Shown one piece after another: positions 1 through 8,290 of a stretch of DNA of 64,000 bases. Positions within the stretch are counted from its first letter, which is position 1; each line of letters opens with the position of its first letter. The notes under the pieces are model-generated. The model was not told where the DNA came from, made no database searches, and was given only the letters and a program-made list of their open reading frames with translations. Both the position numbers and the translations under genes were made by a program. Source of the stretch: Caviibacterium pharyngocola (GTDB taxonomy: Bacteria; Pseudomonadota; Gammaproteobacteria; Enterobacterales; Pasteurellaceae); contig NZ_PHGZ01000013.1 in NCBI RefSeq assembly GCF_002795405.1, positions 334,860 through 398,859 of the forward strand. Direction: 5' to 3'.

Positions 1-1
1 C

Positions 2-151
2 AAAATGACGGAAGATTACGGCGTGTTCACCTATCCTTATGTGATTGTAGGCGGAAAATATGTGTTAACCGCCAGCACCTTATATAATGATGATTACAGT
101 TTCGCCGTGTTGGATTTTTTAATTAATAAACTATCGCAAGAGAACAAATAA
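2..151 (+). CDS. DsbA-family thiol:disulfide protein, C-terminal end (partial)
   Basis: An open frame enters from the left edge and stops with TAA at 149-151, giving 49 visible residues. The segment [11 protein letters not shown] looks like the cis-proline strand of the thioredoxin fold in DsbA-type proteins, which is followed there by a G-K-Y turn and a final helix. The CXXC active site would lie upstream, outside the window. The stop codon overlaps the mtnN start by one base (TAATG), so the two are probably co-transcribed and translationally coupled. The family call rests on this short tail only; another thioredoxin-fold protein is possible. Confidence 0.55.
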   Translation, partial: KMTEDYGVFTYPYVIVGGKYVLTASTLYNDDYSFAVLDFLINKLSQENK

Positions 152-840
152 TGAAAATTGGCATTGTCGGTGCTATGGCACAAGAAGTCGAAATTTTAGC
201 GGATTTAATGCAAGATAAAACGGTTACCCAAGTGGCGAGCTGCACGATTTATCAAGGGCGAATCGCCGATAAAGACGTGGCGTTATTGCAATCCGGCATC
301 GGGAAAGTCGCCGCTGCAATGGGCACTACGGCATTATTGCACATTGCTGCGCCGGATATGGTGATTAACACGGGATCGGCGGGCGGGGTTGCTGCAGGAT
401 TAGCCGTCGGCGATGTGGTGATTTCTACGGAAACCGCTTATCACGATGCGGACGTGACCGCGTTCGGTTATGCCAAAGGTCAGTTGCCGGCTTGTCCACC
501 GACCTTCGTTTCGGACAAAAAATTGACCGCACTTGCCGCCGAAATTGCCGCAAGCCAAGGCAATCGAGTACATTACGGTTTAATTTGTTCCGGCGACAGT
601 TTTATTCAAGGCGGCGAGCCGCTCGCCCGCATTAAAGCGGATTTTCCGCAAGTGATTGCCGTCGAAATGGAAGCCGCCGCGATCGCACAGGTTTGCCACG
701 CGTTTAACCTGCCTTTTGTGGTGGTGCGCGCCGTTTCCGATGCCGGCGACGGCGAAGCGGGAATGTCTTTCGAAGAATTTTTGCCGCTTGCCGCAAAACA
801 ATCTTCCGCAATGGTGTTGGAAATGTTGAAGCGCTTATAA
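151..840 (+). CDS. mtnN: 5'-methylthioadenosine/S-adenosylhomocysteine nucleosidase
   Basis: Cytoplasmic enzyme that cleaves the glycosidic bond of methylthioadenosine, S-adenosylhomocysteine and 5'-deoxyadenosine to release adenine. It recycles by-products of methylation, polyamine synthesis and radical-SAM chemistry and feeds the activated methyl cycle and autoinducer-2 synthesis. At 229 residues it has the usual length. The catalytic residues of the E. coli enzyme are at identical positions: Glu12 (in GAMAQEVE), Glu174 (in VEMEAAA) and Asp197 (in AVSDAGD). The start overlaps the preceding DsbA-like stop by one base. The call is secure. Confidence 0.97.
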   Translation: MKIGIVGAMAQEVEILADLMQDKTVTQVASCTIYQGRIADKDVALLQSGIGKVAAAMGTTALLHIAAPDMVINTGSAGGVAAGLAVGDVVISTETAYHDADVTAFGYAKGQLPACPPTFVSDKKLTALAAEIAASQGNRVHYGLICSGDSFIQGGEPLARIKADFPQVIAVEMEAAAIAQVCHAFNLPFVVVRAVSDAGDGEAGMSFEEFLPLAAKQSSAMVLEMLKRL

Positions 841-850
841 TTCGCGCCGC

Positions 851-1276
851 TTATTTCAACCGCACAAAATTCACCCCGCTGTGGCGTAATAGGGTGTTCA
901 TCAAATCGTCGCCGTTTTCAAAACGGTGACATTTTCCTTTCAGCTGAATTAATTGAATACGCAGATGATCCAATTCGTGAATTCGTTTGGCAATTTCTTT
1001 AATGTGCCGATCCAACAGCGCATTTATTTCTTTTTCTTGTTCTTTCGTCGCGTTATCTAAATTGAGTAACATTTTGATTTCATTCAAAGAAATATCCAGA
1101 CTGCGACAATAACAAATAAAAGACAGGCGTTTTAAATGCTCGTCGGTGTAAATACGAAAATTGCCGGCGGTGCGCTCGGCGGGCATTAATAAACCTTGTT
1201 TTTCATAAAATCGAACGGTTTCCACCGTGCAACCGACCACGTCGGCTAATTGACCTATTTTCATTTTTTTACTCAA
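851..1276 (-). CDS. nimR: MerR-family nickel-responsive regulator, NimR-like
   Basis: A 141-residue MerR-family regulator. The winged-helix DNA-binding domain covers about residues 5-75 (KIGQLADVVGCTVETVRFYE) and is followed by a long dimerisation helix. Overall it is closest to the CadR/PbrR branch. It has cysteines at 16, 55, 57 and 116; the first metal-ligand cysteine of CadR (near residue 77) is absent. It is divergent from nikKLMQO with only 71 bp between the starts. In H. influenzae the regulator at this position is NimR, which controls nickel uptake, so function is inferred from context and family. Met5 is an alternative start. The MerR-type nikK promoter in the shared intergenic region is the expected target. 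Confidence 0.85.
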   Translation of the reverse strand: MSKKMKIGQLADVVGCTVETVRFYEKQGLLMPAERTAGNFRIYTDEHLKRLSFICYCRSLDISLNEIKMLLNLDNATKEQEKEINALLDRHIKEIAKRIHELDHLRIQLIQLKGKCHRFENGDDLMNTLLRHSGVNFVRLK

Positions 1277-1283
1277 TTTTCTA

Positions 1284-1314
1284 TTGACTCTGAAGTTACT
1301 TCATACTTTATCAT
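1284..1314 (+). promoter_or_regulatory. nikK promoter with MerR-type operator
   Basis: TTGACT (1284-1289) and TATCAT (1309-1314) are separated by 19 bp, the over-long spacer typical of promoters activated by MerR-family proteins. Inside the spacer is a perfect 13-bp palindrome, TGAAGTTACTTCA (1291-1303). Spacing and dyad together suggest that NimR binds here and untwists the promoter when metal is bound. Confidence 0.75.
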
Positions 1315-1347
1315 AAGTGCAATTATTATAAAAAGGAGAAAATAAAA

Positions 1348-2031
1348 ATGAAAAAAAACGCATTGATTTTGATTGCACTTTTCGGCGCAACCCTTGCAAA
1401 TGCGCATAATGTTTGGCTGGAACCGGCGAAAGGGCAAGCCGATCGCTATACGGTGAAATTCGGCCACGAAGAAACGGAAAGCTACCCGCAAGAAAAATTA
1501 AAAGCGGTGCGTTTGTTGGATAAACAAGGCGCATTACGTCCGGCGGAAATTCAATTTGAGCAGGGTGAAGCTTCTTTTAACGCAGCGGATACCTCATTGG
1601 TGTTTATTCGTTTTGATAACGGTGTGTGGTCTAAATTGCCAAGCGGAAAATATGTGGAAAAAACCAAACAAGAGGCGCCGGAAGCAGTGTTGAGTTTGAA
1701 TCCGGTGAAATTGGGCAAGGCGATATTGACTTGGGACGAACAAGCCTTTAAAGCACACGATATGGCATATGAATTGATCCCGCAGACGGAACCGAAAGCC
1801 GGACAGCCGCTCGATATTTTAGTTTTAGCGAACGGAAAACCCGCGCAAGGCATTAAACTTGGCTTGGGCGAAGATCATCCGTTTAATTTAACCGATGAAA
1901 AAGGTATTACGTCGTTCACGCCGGTTAAAGGCTATAATAAAGTTTGGGCGGAATTTGACGAAAAAGTGGCGGATAATCCGGATTATACCGAACGCAGTGT
2001 GGAATATTTACTGACTTTTGATGTGAAATAA
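1348..2031 (+). CDS. nikK: Nickel ECF transporter accessory subunit NikK (DUF4198)
   Basis: A 227-residue exported protein of the DUF4198 family and first gene of the nickel uptake operon. A signal peptide is evident at residues 1-19, and cleavage after ANA would leave a mature protein beginning HNVWLEP. NikK-type proteins accompany NikM as extracytoplasmic or membrane-bound accessory subunits of nickel ECF transporters in proteobacteria. The rest is predicted beta-rich, with an Ig-like segment near residues 150-225. A good Shine-Dalgarno (AAAAAGGAG) precedes the ATG. The stop overlaps the nikL start by one base. The exact biochemical role of NikK is less well defined than that of NikMQO. Confidence 0.85.
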   Translation: MKKNALILIALFGATLANAHNVWLEPAKGQADRYTVKFGHEETESYPQEKLKAVRLLDKQGALRPAEIQFEQGEASFNAADTSLVFIRFDNGVWSKLPSGKYVEKTKQEAPEAVLSLNPVKLGKAILTWDEQAFKAHDMAYELIPQTEPKAGQPLDILVLANGKPAQGIKLGLGEDHPFNLTDEKGITSFTPVKGYNKVWAEFDEKVADNPDYTERSVEYLLTFDVK

Positions 2032-2537
2032 TGAAAATTTTCGCTATTTTAACCGCACTTTTAGGCGTTTTTTCCGCCCAATCCCTTTGGGCGCATAGTT
2101 TGTATTTGTTCGCCCAATACGACGGCAGTCGAATTAGTGGGAAAGCCTATTATTCGGATATGACGCCGGCGGCGGAAACCTATATCGAAGCGCATCCACA
2201 AGGAAACGATCAACAACTGATCGAAGGCAAAACTGATCTTGACGGGCGCTTTTCTTTGCCGGCGAACGGCGATTATGTTTATAAAGTAATCATCGAAGGC
2301 GCGGAAGGGCATAAGGCTTCGGTGATTGCCGATCGGGTGATCGCAGATCGAGCGAAAGACGATCAAATCCAAGATAATGCCTTGATGTTGGTACGCGAAG
2401 ATATTGCGCGGTTAAAAGACAAAATGTATCTACACGATATTCTCGGCGGAATCGGTTATATTTTCGGCATTATCGGCTTGTGGGCGTTATGGACGTCGCG
2501 CTCAAATAAGTCGTCTCAGAACAAGGATAACCAATAA
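2031..2537 (+). CDS. nikL: Nickel ECF transporter accessory subunit NikL
   Basis: A 168-residue protein with an N-terminal signal peptide (residues 1-21), a carboxypeptidase-regulatory-like or Ig-like beta domain, and one C-terminal transmembrane helix (about 138-155, GGIGYIFGIIGLWALW). This is the layout of NikL, a membrane-anchored partner of NikM. Cleavage after LWA would expose HSLYLFAQ, so the mature protein, like NikK, would start with histidine. It is translationally coupled at both ends: one-base overlaps with nikK and nikM. Confidence 0.85.
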   Translation: MKIFAILTALLGVFSAQSLWAHSLYLFAQYDGSRISGKAYYSDMTPAAETYIEAHPQGNDQQLIEGKTDLDGRFSLPANGDYVYKVIIEGAEGHKASVIADRVIADRAKDDQIQDNALMLVREDIARLKDKMYLHDILGGIGYIFGIIGLWALWTSRSNKSSQNKDNQ

Positions 2538-3145
2538 TGCATTTATCGGAAGGGGTATTACATACGCCGACGCTTATTACGGGCGCGGCGCTTGCCGTGT
2601 CGGGCATCGCAATCGGATTGCGCACAATGCGGCAAAGTCTATTACCGTTAACCGCGTTGTTTGCCGCCGCGTTTTTTGTCGCGGGAACCATTCACGTTCC
2701 CGTGGGAATCGGCAGCGTGCATTTGATTTTAAACGGAATGGCGGGTTTATTTCTCGGCTGGGCGGTTTTTCCGGCATTTTTGATTGCGTTGGTTTTACAA
2801 GTGTTATTTTTTTCTTTCGGCGGATTCGCCGTGTTAGGCGTGAATCTGTGCATAATGGCACTGCCTGCTGTTGTGGTGCATTATTTATTTCGCCGTTGGA
2901 TGGTGGAGGATAATCGACGTAAGCAATTACTTGCCGGTGTTGCGGCAGGAATTATCGGGGTTGGTGGCGCGGCAGTTCTTGCTTCCTTGGTTTTAACCTT
3001 AGACGGCGGTAGAGCTTATCAAGATTTGATTTTCTTATTGATCATTTCGCATATTCCGGTGTTTTTGATCGATACGGCAGTTAGCGTCGCCGTGATTTTA
3101 CTCTTGGCAAAAATGTACCCAATGGTGTTAAGTGCGACAAAATGA
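2537..3145 (+). CDS. nikM: Nickel ECF transporter substrate-binding membrane subunit NikM
   Basis: A 202-residue CbiM/NikM-family protein with about six hydrophobic segments. It is the S-component that binds Ni(II) in energy-coupling-factor transporters. It begins MHLSEGVLHTP, the conserved N-terminal Met-His arrangement in which the amino terminus and His2 form part of the metal site. No cobalamin genes are nearby, and nikK/nikL flank it, so nickel is favoured over cobalt. It overlaps nikQ by 4 bp (ATGA). Confidence 0.93.
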   Translation: MHLSEGVLHTPTLITGAALAVSGIAIGLRTMRQSLLPLTALFAAAFFVAGTIHVPVGIGSVHLILNGMAGLFLGWAVFPAFLIALVLQVLFFSFGGFAVLGVNLCIMALPAVVVHYLFRRWMVEDNRRKQLLAGVAAGIIGVGGAAVLASLVLTLDGGRAYQDLIFLLIISHIPVFLIDTAVSVAVILLLAKMYPMVLSATK

Positions 3146-3792
3146 AATTTCTTGATTTTTTTCAACCGCACTTTCGCCTGATTTACATTTTTCTGATCAG
3201 CTTGTTCCTCAGCGCATTGACCTCGCGTTCGCTGCTTGTCGGGATTAATGCGCTGGCGTTCAGCATTTTTTTTCTTTTATTGCGACATCATTGTCTTTCC
3301 GTAACCGGTTATCTGAAACGCTGGTTAAAATTGAACCTATTCACCCTGTGCATTTGGTTAACCTTAAGTTGGCGAATTGATCAAGGTCATTTTCACCTTA
3401 ATCCGCAAGGGATTGAACTGGCTTGGCTGATCAGTTTGCGAATGAATGCCATCCTTGGCATAATTTGGCTTTTTCTATTCAAAATGAACGATGTCCTTTT
3501 GTTGCAAGGTATCCGACGCTTGCCGTTGCCGGCAAAATTGATTCATCTGTTTGTGCTCACCTTGCGCTATATTGCTGTGCTTGGCGAGGTGCATCGCAAA
3601 ATGGACATCGCAATGAAAGCACGCGGTTATCAAGCCAAATGCAATCGCCGCACTTTATTTGTCACGGCGCAACGCGTCGCATTGTTGCTTATTCACGCCT
3701 TAATCAAAGCGGAAAGAAGCGAAATGGCGCTAAAAGCGCGCGGATTTCGTTTGCACGACGGAGAGAATGAGATAAAATCCGATTCACTATGA
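3142..3792 (+). CDS. nikQ: Nickel ECF transporter transmembrane coupling subunit NikQ
   Basis: A 216-residue CbiQ/EcfT-family protein. Hydrophobic helices in the N-terminal half are followed by the characteristic Ala-Arg-Gly coupling motifs that contact the ATPase: MKARGYQ and, later, LKARGFR. It couples ATP hydrolysis by NikO to movement of the NikM S-component. It overlaps nikM and nikO by 4 bp each, consistent with one polycistronic message. Confidence 0.93.
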   Translation: MKFLDFFQPHFRLIYIFLISLFLSALTSRSLLVGINALAFSIFFLLLRHHCLSVTGYLKRWLKLNLFTLCIWLTLSWRIDQGHFHLNPQGIELAWLISLRMNAILGIIWLFLFKMNDVLLLQGIRRLPLPAKLIHLFVLTLRYIAVLGEVHRKMDIAMKARGYQAKCNRRTLFVTAQRVALLLIHALIKAERSEMALKARGFRLHDGENEIKSDSL

Positions 3793-4427
3793 ATATATTA
3801 GACGTCAATCAGTTACAGGTTATCCGCAACGAACAAGCGATTTTTACCGATTTGTCTTTTTGTTTACAAGATCGGCAACGTTTGTTTTTGCAAGGCGACA
3901 TCGGTAGCGGCAAATCCACGTTATTACACAGCTTGCTCGGTTTTGTACCGCACGCTCAAGGCGAAATTCGCTGGTTCGGTCAACTTTGTCGGCAAGAACG
4001 GGATTTTGTTCCGCTACGCGGCGGACGCGTCGGCATTTGCTTTCAACATTCCGCCGACCAATTATTCGGCCCGACCGTCTTGGATGACGTGGCTTTCGGC
4101 CCGTTGAATCAAGGCTTAAACAAAAACCAAGCCTATGACATCGCCTTGCGTCAATTAGAACGCTTAGATATTACGCGCCTGAAAGATCGCTCCGTCAACA
4201 CCTTATCCGGCGGCGAACAAAATTTCACTGCCTTAGCCGGCGTACTCTCAATGCAACCGCAAGTGTTATTGCTAGACGAACCGACTAACGGATTGGACGC
4301 CAAAAATATCGCAAAACTCACCGCACTTTTACGCGAATTATCCTTACCGATGATCATCGCTTCGCACGATCAAGTCTTTATTAGCACCTTAACTGACCCG
4401 AACAGGGATTTATCTTTGCAGTTTTAA
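3789..4427 (+). CDS. nikO: Nickel ECF transporter ATPase NikO
   Basis: A 212-residue ABC ATPase that powers nickel uptake with NikMQ. Visible motifs in order are Walker A (GDIGSGKST), the Q-loop (CFQHSADQLFGPTV, typical of the CbiO/EcfA group), the signature LSGGEQ, Walker B (VLLLDEPTNGLD) and the switch histidine (IIASHD). The protein ends soon after the H-loop and is shorter than many CbiO proteins, but nothing essential is missing. It is the last gene of the operon; the next gene starts 221 bp later. Confidence 0.93.
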   Translation: MNILDVNQLQVIRNEQAIFTDLSFCLQDRQRLFLQGDIGSGKSTLLHSLLGFVPHAQGEIRWFGQLCRQERDFVPLRGGRVGICFQHSADQLFGPTVLDDVAFGPLNQGLNKNQAYDIALRQLERLDITRLKDRSVNTLSGGEQNFTALAGVLSMQPQVLLLDEPTNGLDAKNIAKLTALLRELSLPMIIASHDQVFISTLTDPNRDLSLQF

Positions 4428-4648
4428 GTGGCGGATTGGCTGACTACTTTGTTATTCCGCTGAATTTCTTCTTTGTTTTGTGTAAATGATAAATTTATAG
4501 CTAAAATTTTTCATCAAAAAATTAGTTTTTATTTTTTAGGTCATTTTTTTTCATTTTATACATTTGAAAATTATTTTTATTTGTAATTTGCTTTATTTTT
4601 CTTTATTATTTTTCGTCGAAAAATAAGTGGTATTCTTAAGAGGAAAAA

Positions 4649-7165
4649 ATGAATAAGAAAAATATGTTGGCATTGCTTTTGTTCGGAGGAATGGGAATTA
4701 ATGTCGTGAATGGGCAAGAAGTGGTATTGGATGAAATTTCGGTTGAATCGAAAATGGATAAGATTTCCGGAAGTGCGGTGGAAAATTCGATCAATTTAAG
4801 CGATCAAATTGTGTCGCGCGAAAAATTAAGTTTAGCATCTGCCACTTTGGGAAATGCATTATCAAGAGAAATTGGTGTGCACAGCAATCCTTTCGGTGGT
4901 GGCGCGAGTTCACCGATTATTCGCGGGCAAGAAGGCGTGCGCGTTAAAATTTTACAAAATGGTTCCGATGTGATCGATATGTCAACAATTTCGCCGGATC
5001 ACGCTGTGGCGGCGGATACGTTATTGGCGCAGCGGGTGGAATTGATCCGTGGACCGCAAACCTTACTTTATGCCACCGCGTCTCAAGCCGGTATTATTAA
5101 TGTTGCGGATAAACGGATTCTGGCGGAAATGCCGAAAAAAGGCGTTGAAGGTGAAATTTATTCGCGCTTGGATAGCGTCAGCAAGGAAAAATCTCTCACG
5201 GTGGGTTTCAGTTTCGCATTAAACAAAAATATCGCTTTACGTTTGGAAGGATTACAGCGCCATTCGGATAATTATCGCGTACCGGGAATTAATTTAGGCG
5301 AAACATTGAAATTTGTGCCCGATACACACCAACGATCAAAGGTTGGTACGGTCGGTTTATCCTTTATCAATGATCGCGGTTATATCGGCGTATCTTATAA
5401 TCATCGTCAAGATCGTTACGGCTTACCGGGACATAATCATATGTTGGATAATTGTAGTGCGCATATTTATGATGTGCAGAAACATTCGGTTTTAAGACGC
5501 GATTATTTACTGCCTTATCCGCATTTAATGGATGATAGCGATTTGATTAGTACGATCCATTTTCATTGCGGAACGGAAGTTGATTCGGCAAAACCGCACA
5601 GCCACGATAATGTTTACGGACATCAGCACGATCACAGTTCGCCGGGGCCGTGGGTGGATTTGATTTCAAAACGGGTCGATTTGAAAGGAGAAATTAAAAA
5701 TCCGCTAAAAGCAATCGAACGGATGAAATTTAGTTTGGCTTATGCGGATTATTATCACGATGAAAAAGGCGACGGCAAAGCTTATATCAGCCCGAATGAT
5801 AACGAATCTTTGAAAGCGCGTAAGCAAAAAGATGCGCAAGCGTTGTTCGGAAAACCGTTAGCAAGATTTACTAACCGTGGGTTTAATGGCCGCGTGGAGT
5901 TCTATCATCAACCGCTCGGCTCACTGACGGGGGGTTGGGGAATGCAATATCAATTTCAAAAAACAAAAGTGGCACGTTTGGCGCCGCCGATGGGATTGGA
6001 TGATGTGCCGACAACCATCGGCGAACGTGAAATAAGCGAACGTAATCCGCTGGTTGCAAATACGACGAAGCAATGGAGTTTATTCGGCTTGGAACAATGG
6101 ATTTATAAAGATTTTATGTTTGAGGTCGCCGGACGTTTTGAGAAGCAGCGTATTCCGATCAATTACGATGCGACATTACTGAAAATTTATCATAAACCGG
6201 GTAGCGAACAGCCGGATTTATCGACGAATAAACAAGCTGCTTTTTCTTCTTCCGTGACCGGATTATGGAATTTTACCTCGGAGGATTCGATTGCTTTAAA
6301 TTTATCGCATAACGAACGTTTACCAACTGCAAAAGAACTTTATTATTACGGCAAACATCTAGCGACCAACTCTTTTGAATATGGGAATAAAAATTTGAAC
6401 AAAGAGCGGTCGAATAATATTGAGATTACTTTAGCGCATAGCGGTGAAAAGCTGGATTATAAACTGAGCGTTTATCAAAACCGTTTCAAAAATTATATCC
6501 ATAATGAAAATTTATACCGCAGCGGTAACTTATATGTACGCCGTTATTTACAATCTCAGGCGAAATTTCAAGGAATTGAAGGTGAGATTAATTATCATAT
6601 AACGCCTGAACATCAAGTAAGTTTATTCGGTGATTATGTGCGTGGTAGATTATTTAAATTGCCAACTATTTTAGGCGATAAAATTTATGAAAAAAAATGT
6701 TTCATTAATGAATGGGATGAAGAAGAATGCGATTATACCGTAGTCGGCAGAGAGCAAATTCAGCGTCCTAACCGTAATGCCGCACGTGTACCGCCGGCAA
6801 GATTAGGTATTCGCCTTAATAGCCAATTTAACGAAAACTGGAGTGGCTTTATTGAATATACGCGCGTCTTTAAGCAAAGTAAAATCTCCGAATCGATCTT
6901 TACGAAAGAAAAAGAAGATGATCGAGAAGATAAAGTCGAGGGCGCAAAATTAGATAAAATCCCTGTTTATGAAGATGCTACACAAGGCTACCATTTAGTG
7001 AATTTAGGTGCGACATATCATAACCAATATAACGGTGTAGATTATAGAATTTCCTTACATATTAATAACTTGCTTAATCAGAAAATCTATATCCATAATT
7101 CCTTCTTGCCTTATGTTCCGCAACCGGGCAGAAATTTTATCTTAGGGCTTGATATGAAATTTTAA
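4649..7165 (+). CDS. znuD: TonB-dependent outer-membrane metal receptor, ZnuD-like
   Basis: An 838-residue outer-membrane receptor. It has a signal peptide ending near residue 22, a plug domain (about 30-150, including RGQEGVRVKILQNG and ELIRGPQTLLYA) and a 22-strand-type barrel ending in the terminal-phenylalanine strand ILGLDMKF. The extended similarity pattern is that of Neisseria ZnuD: GLPGHNH, a Cys-His loop, the ELYYYGKHLATNSFE segment and YVRGRL. Two extracellular-loop regions are rich in His and Cys (around residues 259-280 and 311-332, including HSHDNVYGHQHDHSS). ZnuD takes up zinc; here the position directly after nikKLMQO raises nickel as the substrate. The 221-bp upstream gap is AT-rich, and I found no convincing Zur, Fur or NimR site in it. 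Confidence 0.85.
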   Translation: MNKKNMLALLLFGGMGINVVNGQEVVLDEISVESKMDKISGSAVENSINLSDQIVSREKLSLASATLGNALSREIGVHSNPFGGGASSPIIRGQEGVRVKILQNGSDVIDMSTISPDHAVAADTLLAQRVELIRGPQTLLYATASQAGIINVADKRILAEMPKKGVEGEIYSRLDSVSKEKSLTVGFSFALNKNIALRLEGLQRHSDNYRVPGINLGETLKFVPDTHQRSKVGTVGLSFINDRGYIGVSYNHRQDRYGLPGHNHMLDNCSAHIYDVQKHSVLRRDYLLPYPHLMDDSDLISTIHFHCGTEVDSAKPHSHDNVYGHQHDHSSPGPWVDLISKRVDLKGEIKNPLKAIERMKFSLAYADYYHDEKGDGKAYISPNDNESLKARKQKDAQALFGKPLARFTNRGFNGRVEFYHQPLGSLTGGWGMQYQFQKTKVARLAPPMGLDDVPTTIGEREISERNPLVANTTKQWSLFGLEQWIYKDFMFEVAGRFEKQRIPINYDATLLKIYHKPGSEQPDLSTNKQAAFSSSVTGLWNFTSEDSIALNLSHNERLPTAKELYYYGKHLATNSFEYGNKNLNKERSNNIEITLAHSGEKLDYKLSVYQNRFKNYIHNENLYRSGNLYVRRYLQSQAKFQGIEGEINYHITPEHQVSLFGDYVRGRLFKLPTILGDKIYEKKCFINEWDEEECDYTVVGREQIQRPNRNAARVPPARLGIRLNSQFNENWSGFIEYTRVFKQSKISESIFTKEKEDDREDKVEGAKLDKIPVYEDATQGYHLVNLGATYHNQYNGVDYRISLHINNLLNQKIYIHNSFLPYVPQPGRNFILGLDMKF

Positions 7166-7173
7166 TAGTAAAG

Positions 7174-7203
7174 AAAACGGACACCGAAGTGTCCGTTTTT
7201 TAT
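7174..7203. terminator. Bidirectional terminator between receptor gene and phnA
   Basis: AAAACGGACAC (7174-7184) and GTGTCCGTTTT (7189-7199) form an 11-bp stem with a CGAA tetraloop. It is flanked by A and T runs on the two sides, so it can stop transcription of both convergent genes. Confidence 0.85.
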
Positions 7204-7206
7204 GCT

Positions 7207-7539
7207 TTACGCTTTTTTCAAAAATTCGGATTTAAGTGAAAAGCTCTGTCCGTCGATTTTGCAATCCACGTCGTGATCGCCGTCAACTAAACGGATATTT
7301 TTTGCTTTCGTGCCTTTTTTCAACACGATAGACGATCCTTTTACTTTTAAGTCTTTGATTAAAATTACGGAGTCACCGTCTTGTAAAATGTTGCCGTTGC
7401 TGTCTTTAAACACTTTTTCTTGGTTTTCGGTTTCTTCATCGCCCGACCATTCATTGCCGCAATCGGGACAAACGAAATTGACGCTGTCGTGATAAACATA
7501 TTCGCCCTGACATTGCGGGCAAGTTGGCATTTGTTCCAT
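7207..7539 (-). CDS. phnA: PhnA/YjdM-family zinc-ribbon protein
   Basis: A 110-residue cytoplasmic protein of the PhnA (YjdM) family. Its N-terminal zinc ribbon (CPQCQGEY ... CPDCGNEW) is followed by a small SH3-like beta domain (residues about 45-110, with [15 protein letters not shown]). The family was named from the phosphonate region of E. coli, but a phosphonate role is unproven and the molecular function is unknown. The ATG at 7539 is chosen over one 42 bp upstream because it follows a clear ribosome-binding site (AAGAAGGAAACC) and matches the family N-terminus [10 protein letters not shown]. Confidence 0.9.
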   Translation of the reverse strand: MEQMPTCPQCQGEYVYHDSVNFVCPDCGNEWSGDEETENQEKVFKDSNGNILQDGDSVILIKDLKVKGSSIVLKKGTKAKNIRLVDGDHDVDCKIDGQSFSLKSEFLKKA

Positions 7540-7677
7540 TTTGGTTTCCTTCTTTCTTAATTTGGGCGCGAAGTATAACAAAAAATTGCCGTTTTGCCAA
7601 AATACCGGACAGTTCCGATCTGTTTTGGACAGTGGGTACGGTAGAATAAAAAACTCGTTAAATAAATAGGAATCAAA

Positions 7678-8235
7678 ATGAAAACAACATACTTCTTCGC
7701 GGGAATTTGCACCGCACTTTTTTCGCTAAATGCTTTTTCGCATAATATTCAGCCGGCAATGCCGTTGCCTAAAGTGGCGGTGAACCAAGTGGGCGAGTTG
7801 GTTTTAAAAGGGCAAGAGATTACTTATCAACCTTGGCAATCCGGCGGGTTGGCGGGCAAAGTGCGCGTGATTCAGCATATGGCGGGACGCAGTAGCGTGA
7901 AAGAAAAAAACGAAGCCTTAATGGAGGCGATTCGGGCGGAAAAATTTGATGCGTCCGTTTATCAAACCACCACAATTATCAATGCGGATGACGCCCTTGT
8001 CGGTACGGGAATGTTTGTGAAAAGCAGCGCAGAAAAAGGTAAAAAGGCGAATCCGCACAGCCAAGTGATTTTGGATCAGCAAAGTGCGGTGAAAAATGCG
8101 TGGGATTTAAAAGAAAAAGATAGTTTAATTGTGGTGACGGATAAAAACGGAAAGGTGAAATTCGTTAAAGAGGGCAAATTATCTCCGCAAGAGATTCAAA
8201 CGGTGATTGGCTTAGTGCGCGGCTTGATTCGATAA
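7678..8235 (+). CDS. ytfJ: YtfJ-family periplasmic thioredoxin-like protein
   Basis: A 185-residue exported protein matching the YtfJ family along its whole length. The signal peptide ends near residue 21 (SLNAFS), and the family core is [12 protein letters not shown], the [12 protein letters not shown] segment and GTGMFVKSS. YtfJ proteins have a thioredoxin-like fold without a CXXC pair. The function is not established. It stands alone between phnA and the convergent parC. Confidence 0.88.
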   Translation: MKTTYFFAGICTALFSLNAFSHNIQPAMPLPKVAVNQVGELVLKGQEITYQPWQSGGLAGKVRVIQHMAGRSSVKEKNEALMEAIRAEKFDASVYQTTTIINADDALVGTGMFVKSSAEKGKKANPHSQVILDQQSAVKNAWDLKEKDSLIVVTDKNGKVKFVKEGKLSPQEIQTVIGLVRGLIR

Positions 8236-8249
8236 TATCGTGAAATGAG

Positions 8250-8290
8250 CCGCACCCAAGGCTTAAAATTTTGGGTGCGGATTTGTTTTT
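8250..8290. terminator. Terminator between ytfJ and parC
   Basis: CCGCACCCAA (8250-8259) pairs with TTGGGTGCGG (8271-8280), followed on the + strand by ATTTGTTTTTTAT. It lies between the convergent stops of ytfJ and parC. Confidence 0.8.

Noticed and set aside
4428..4648. Fur, Zur or NimR box before the ZnuD-like receptor gene
   Set aside because: The gap is AT-rich with many chance near-matches but no convincing palindrome of the right spacing.
7540..7581. Longer phnA start at 7581
   Set aside because: It would place the Shine-Dalgarno AAGAAGGAAACC inside the coding region and add residues not seen in the family.
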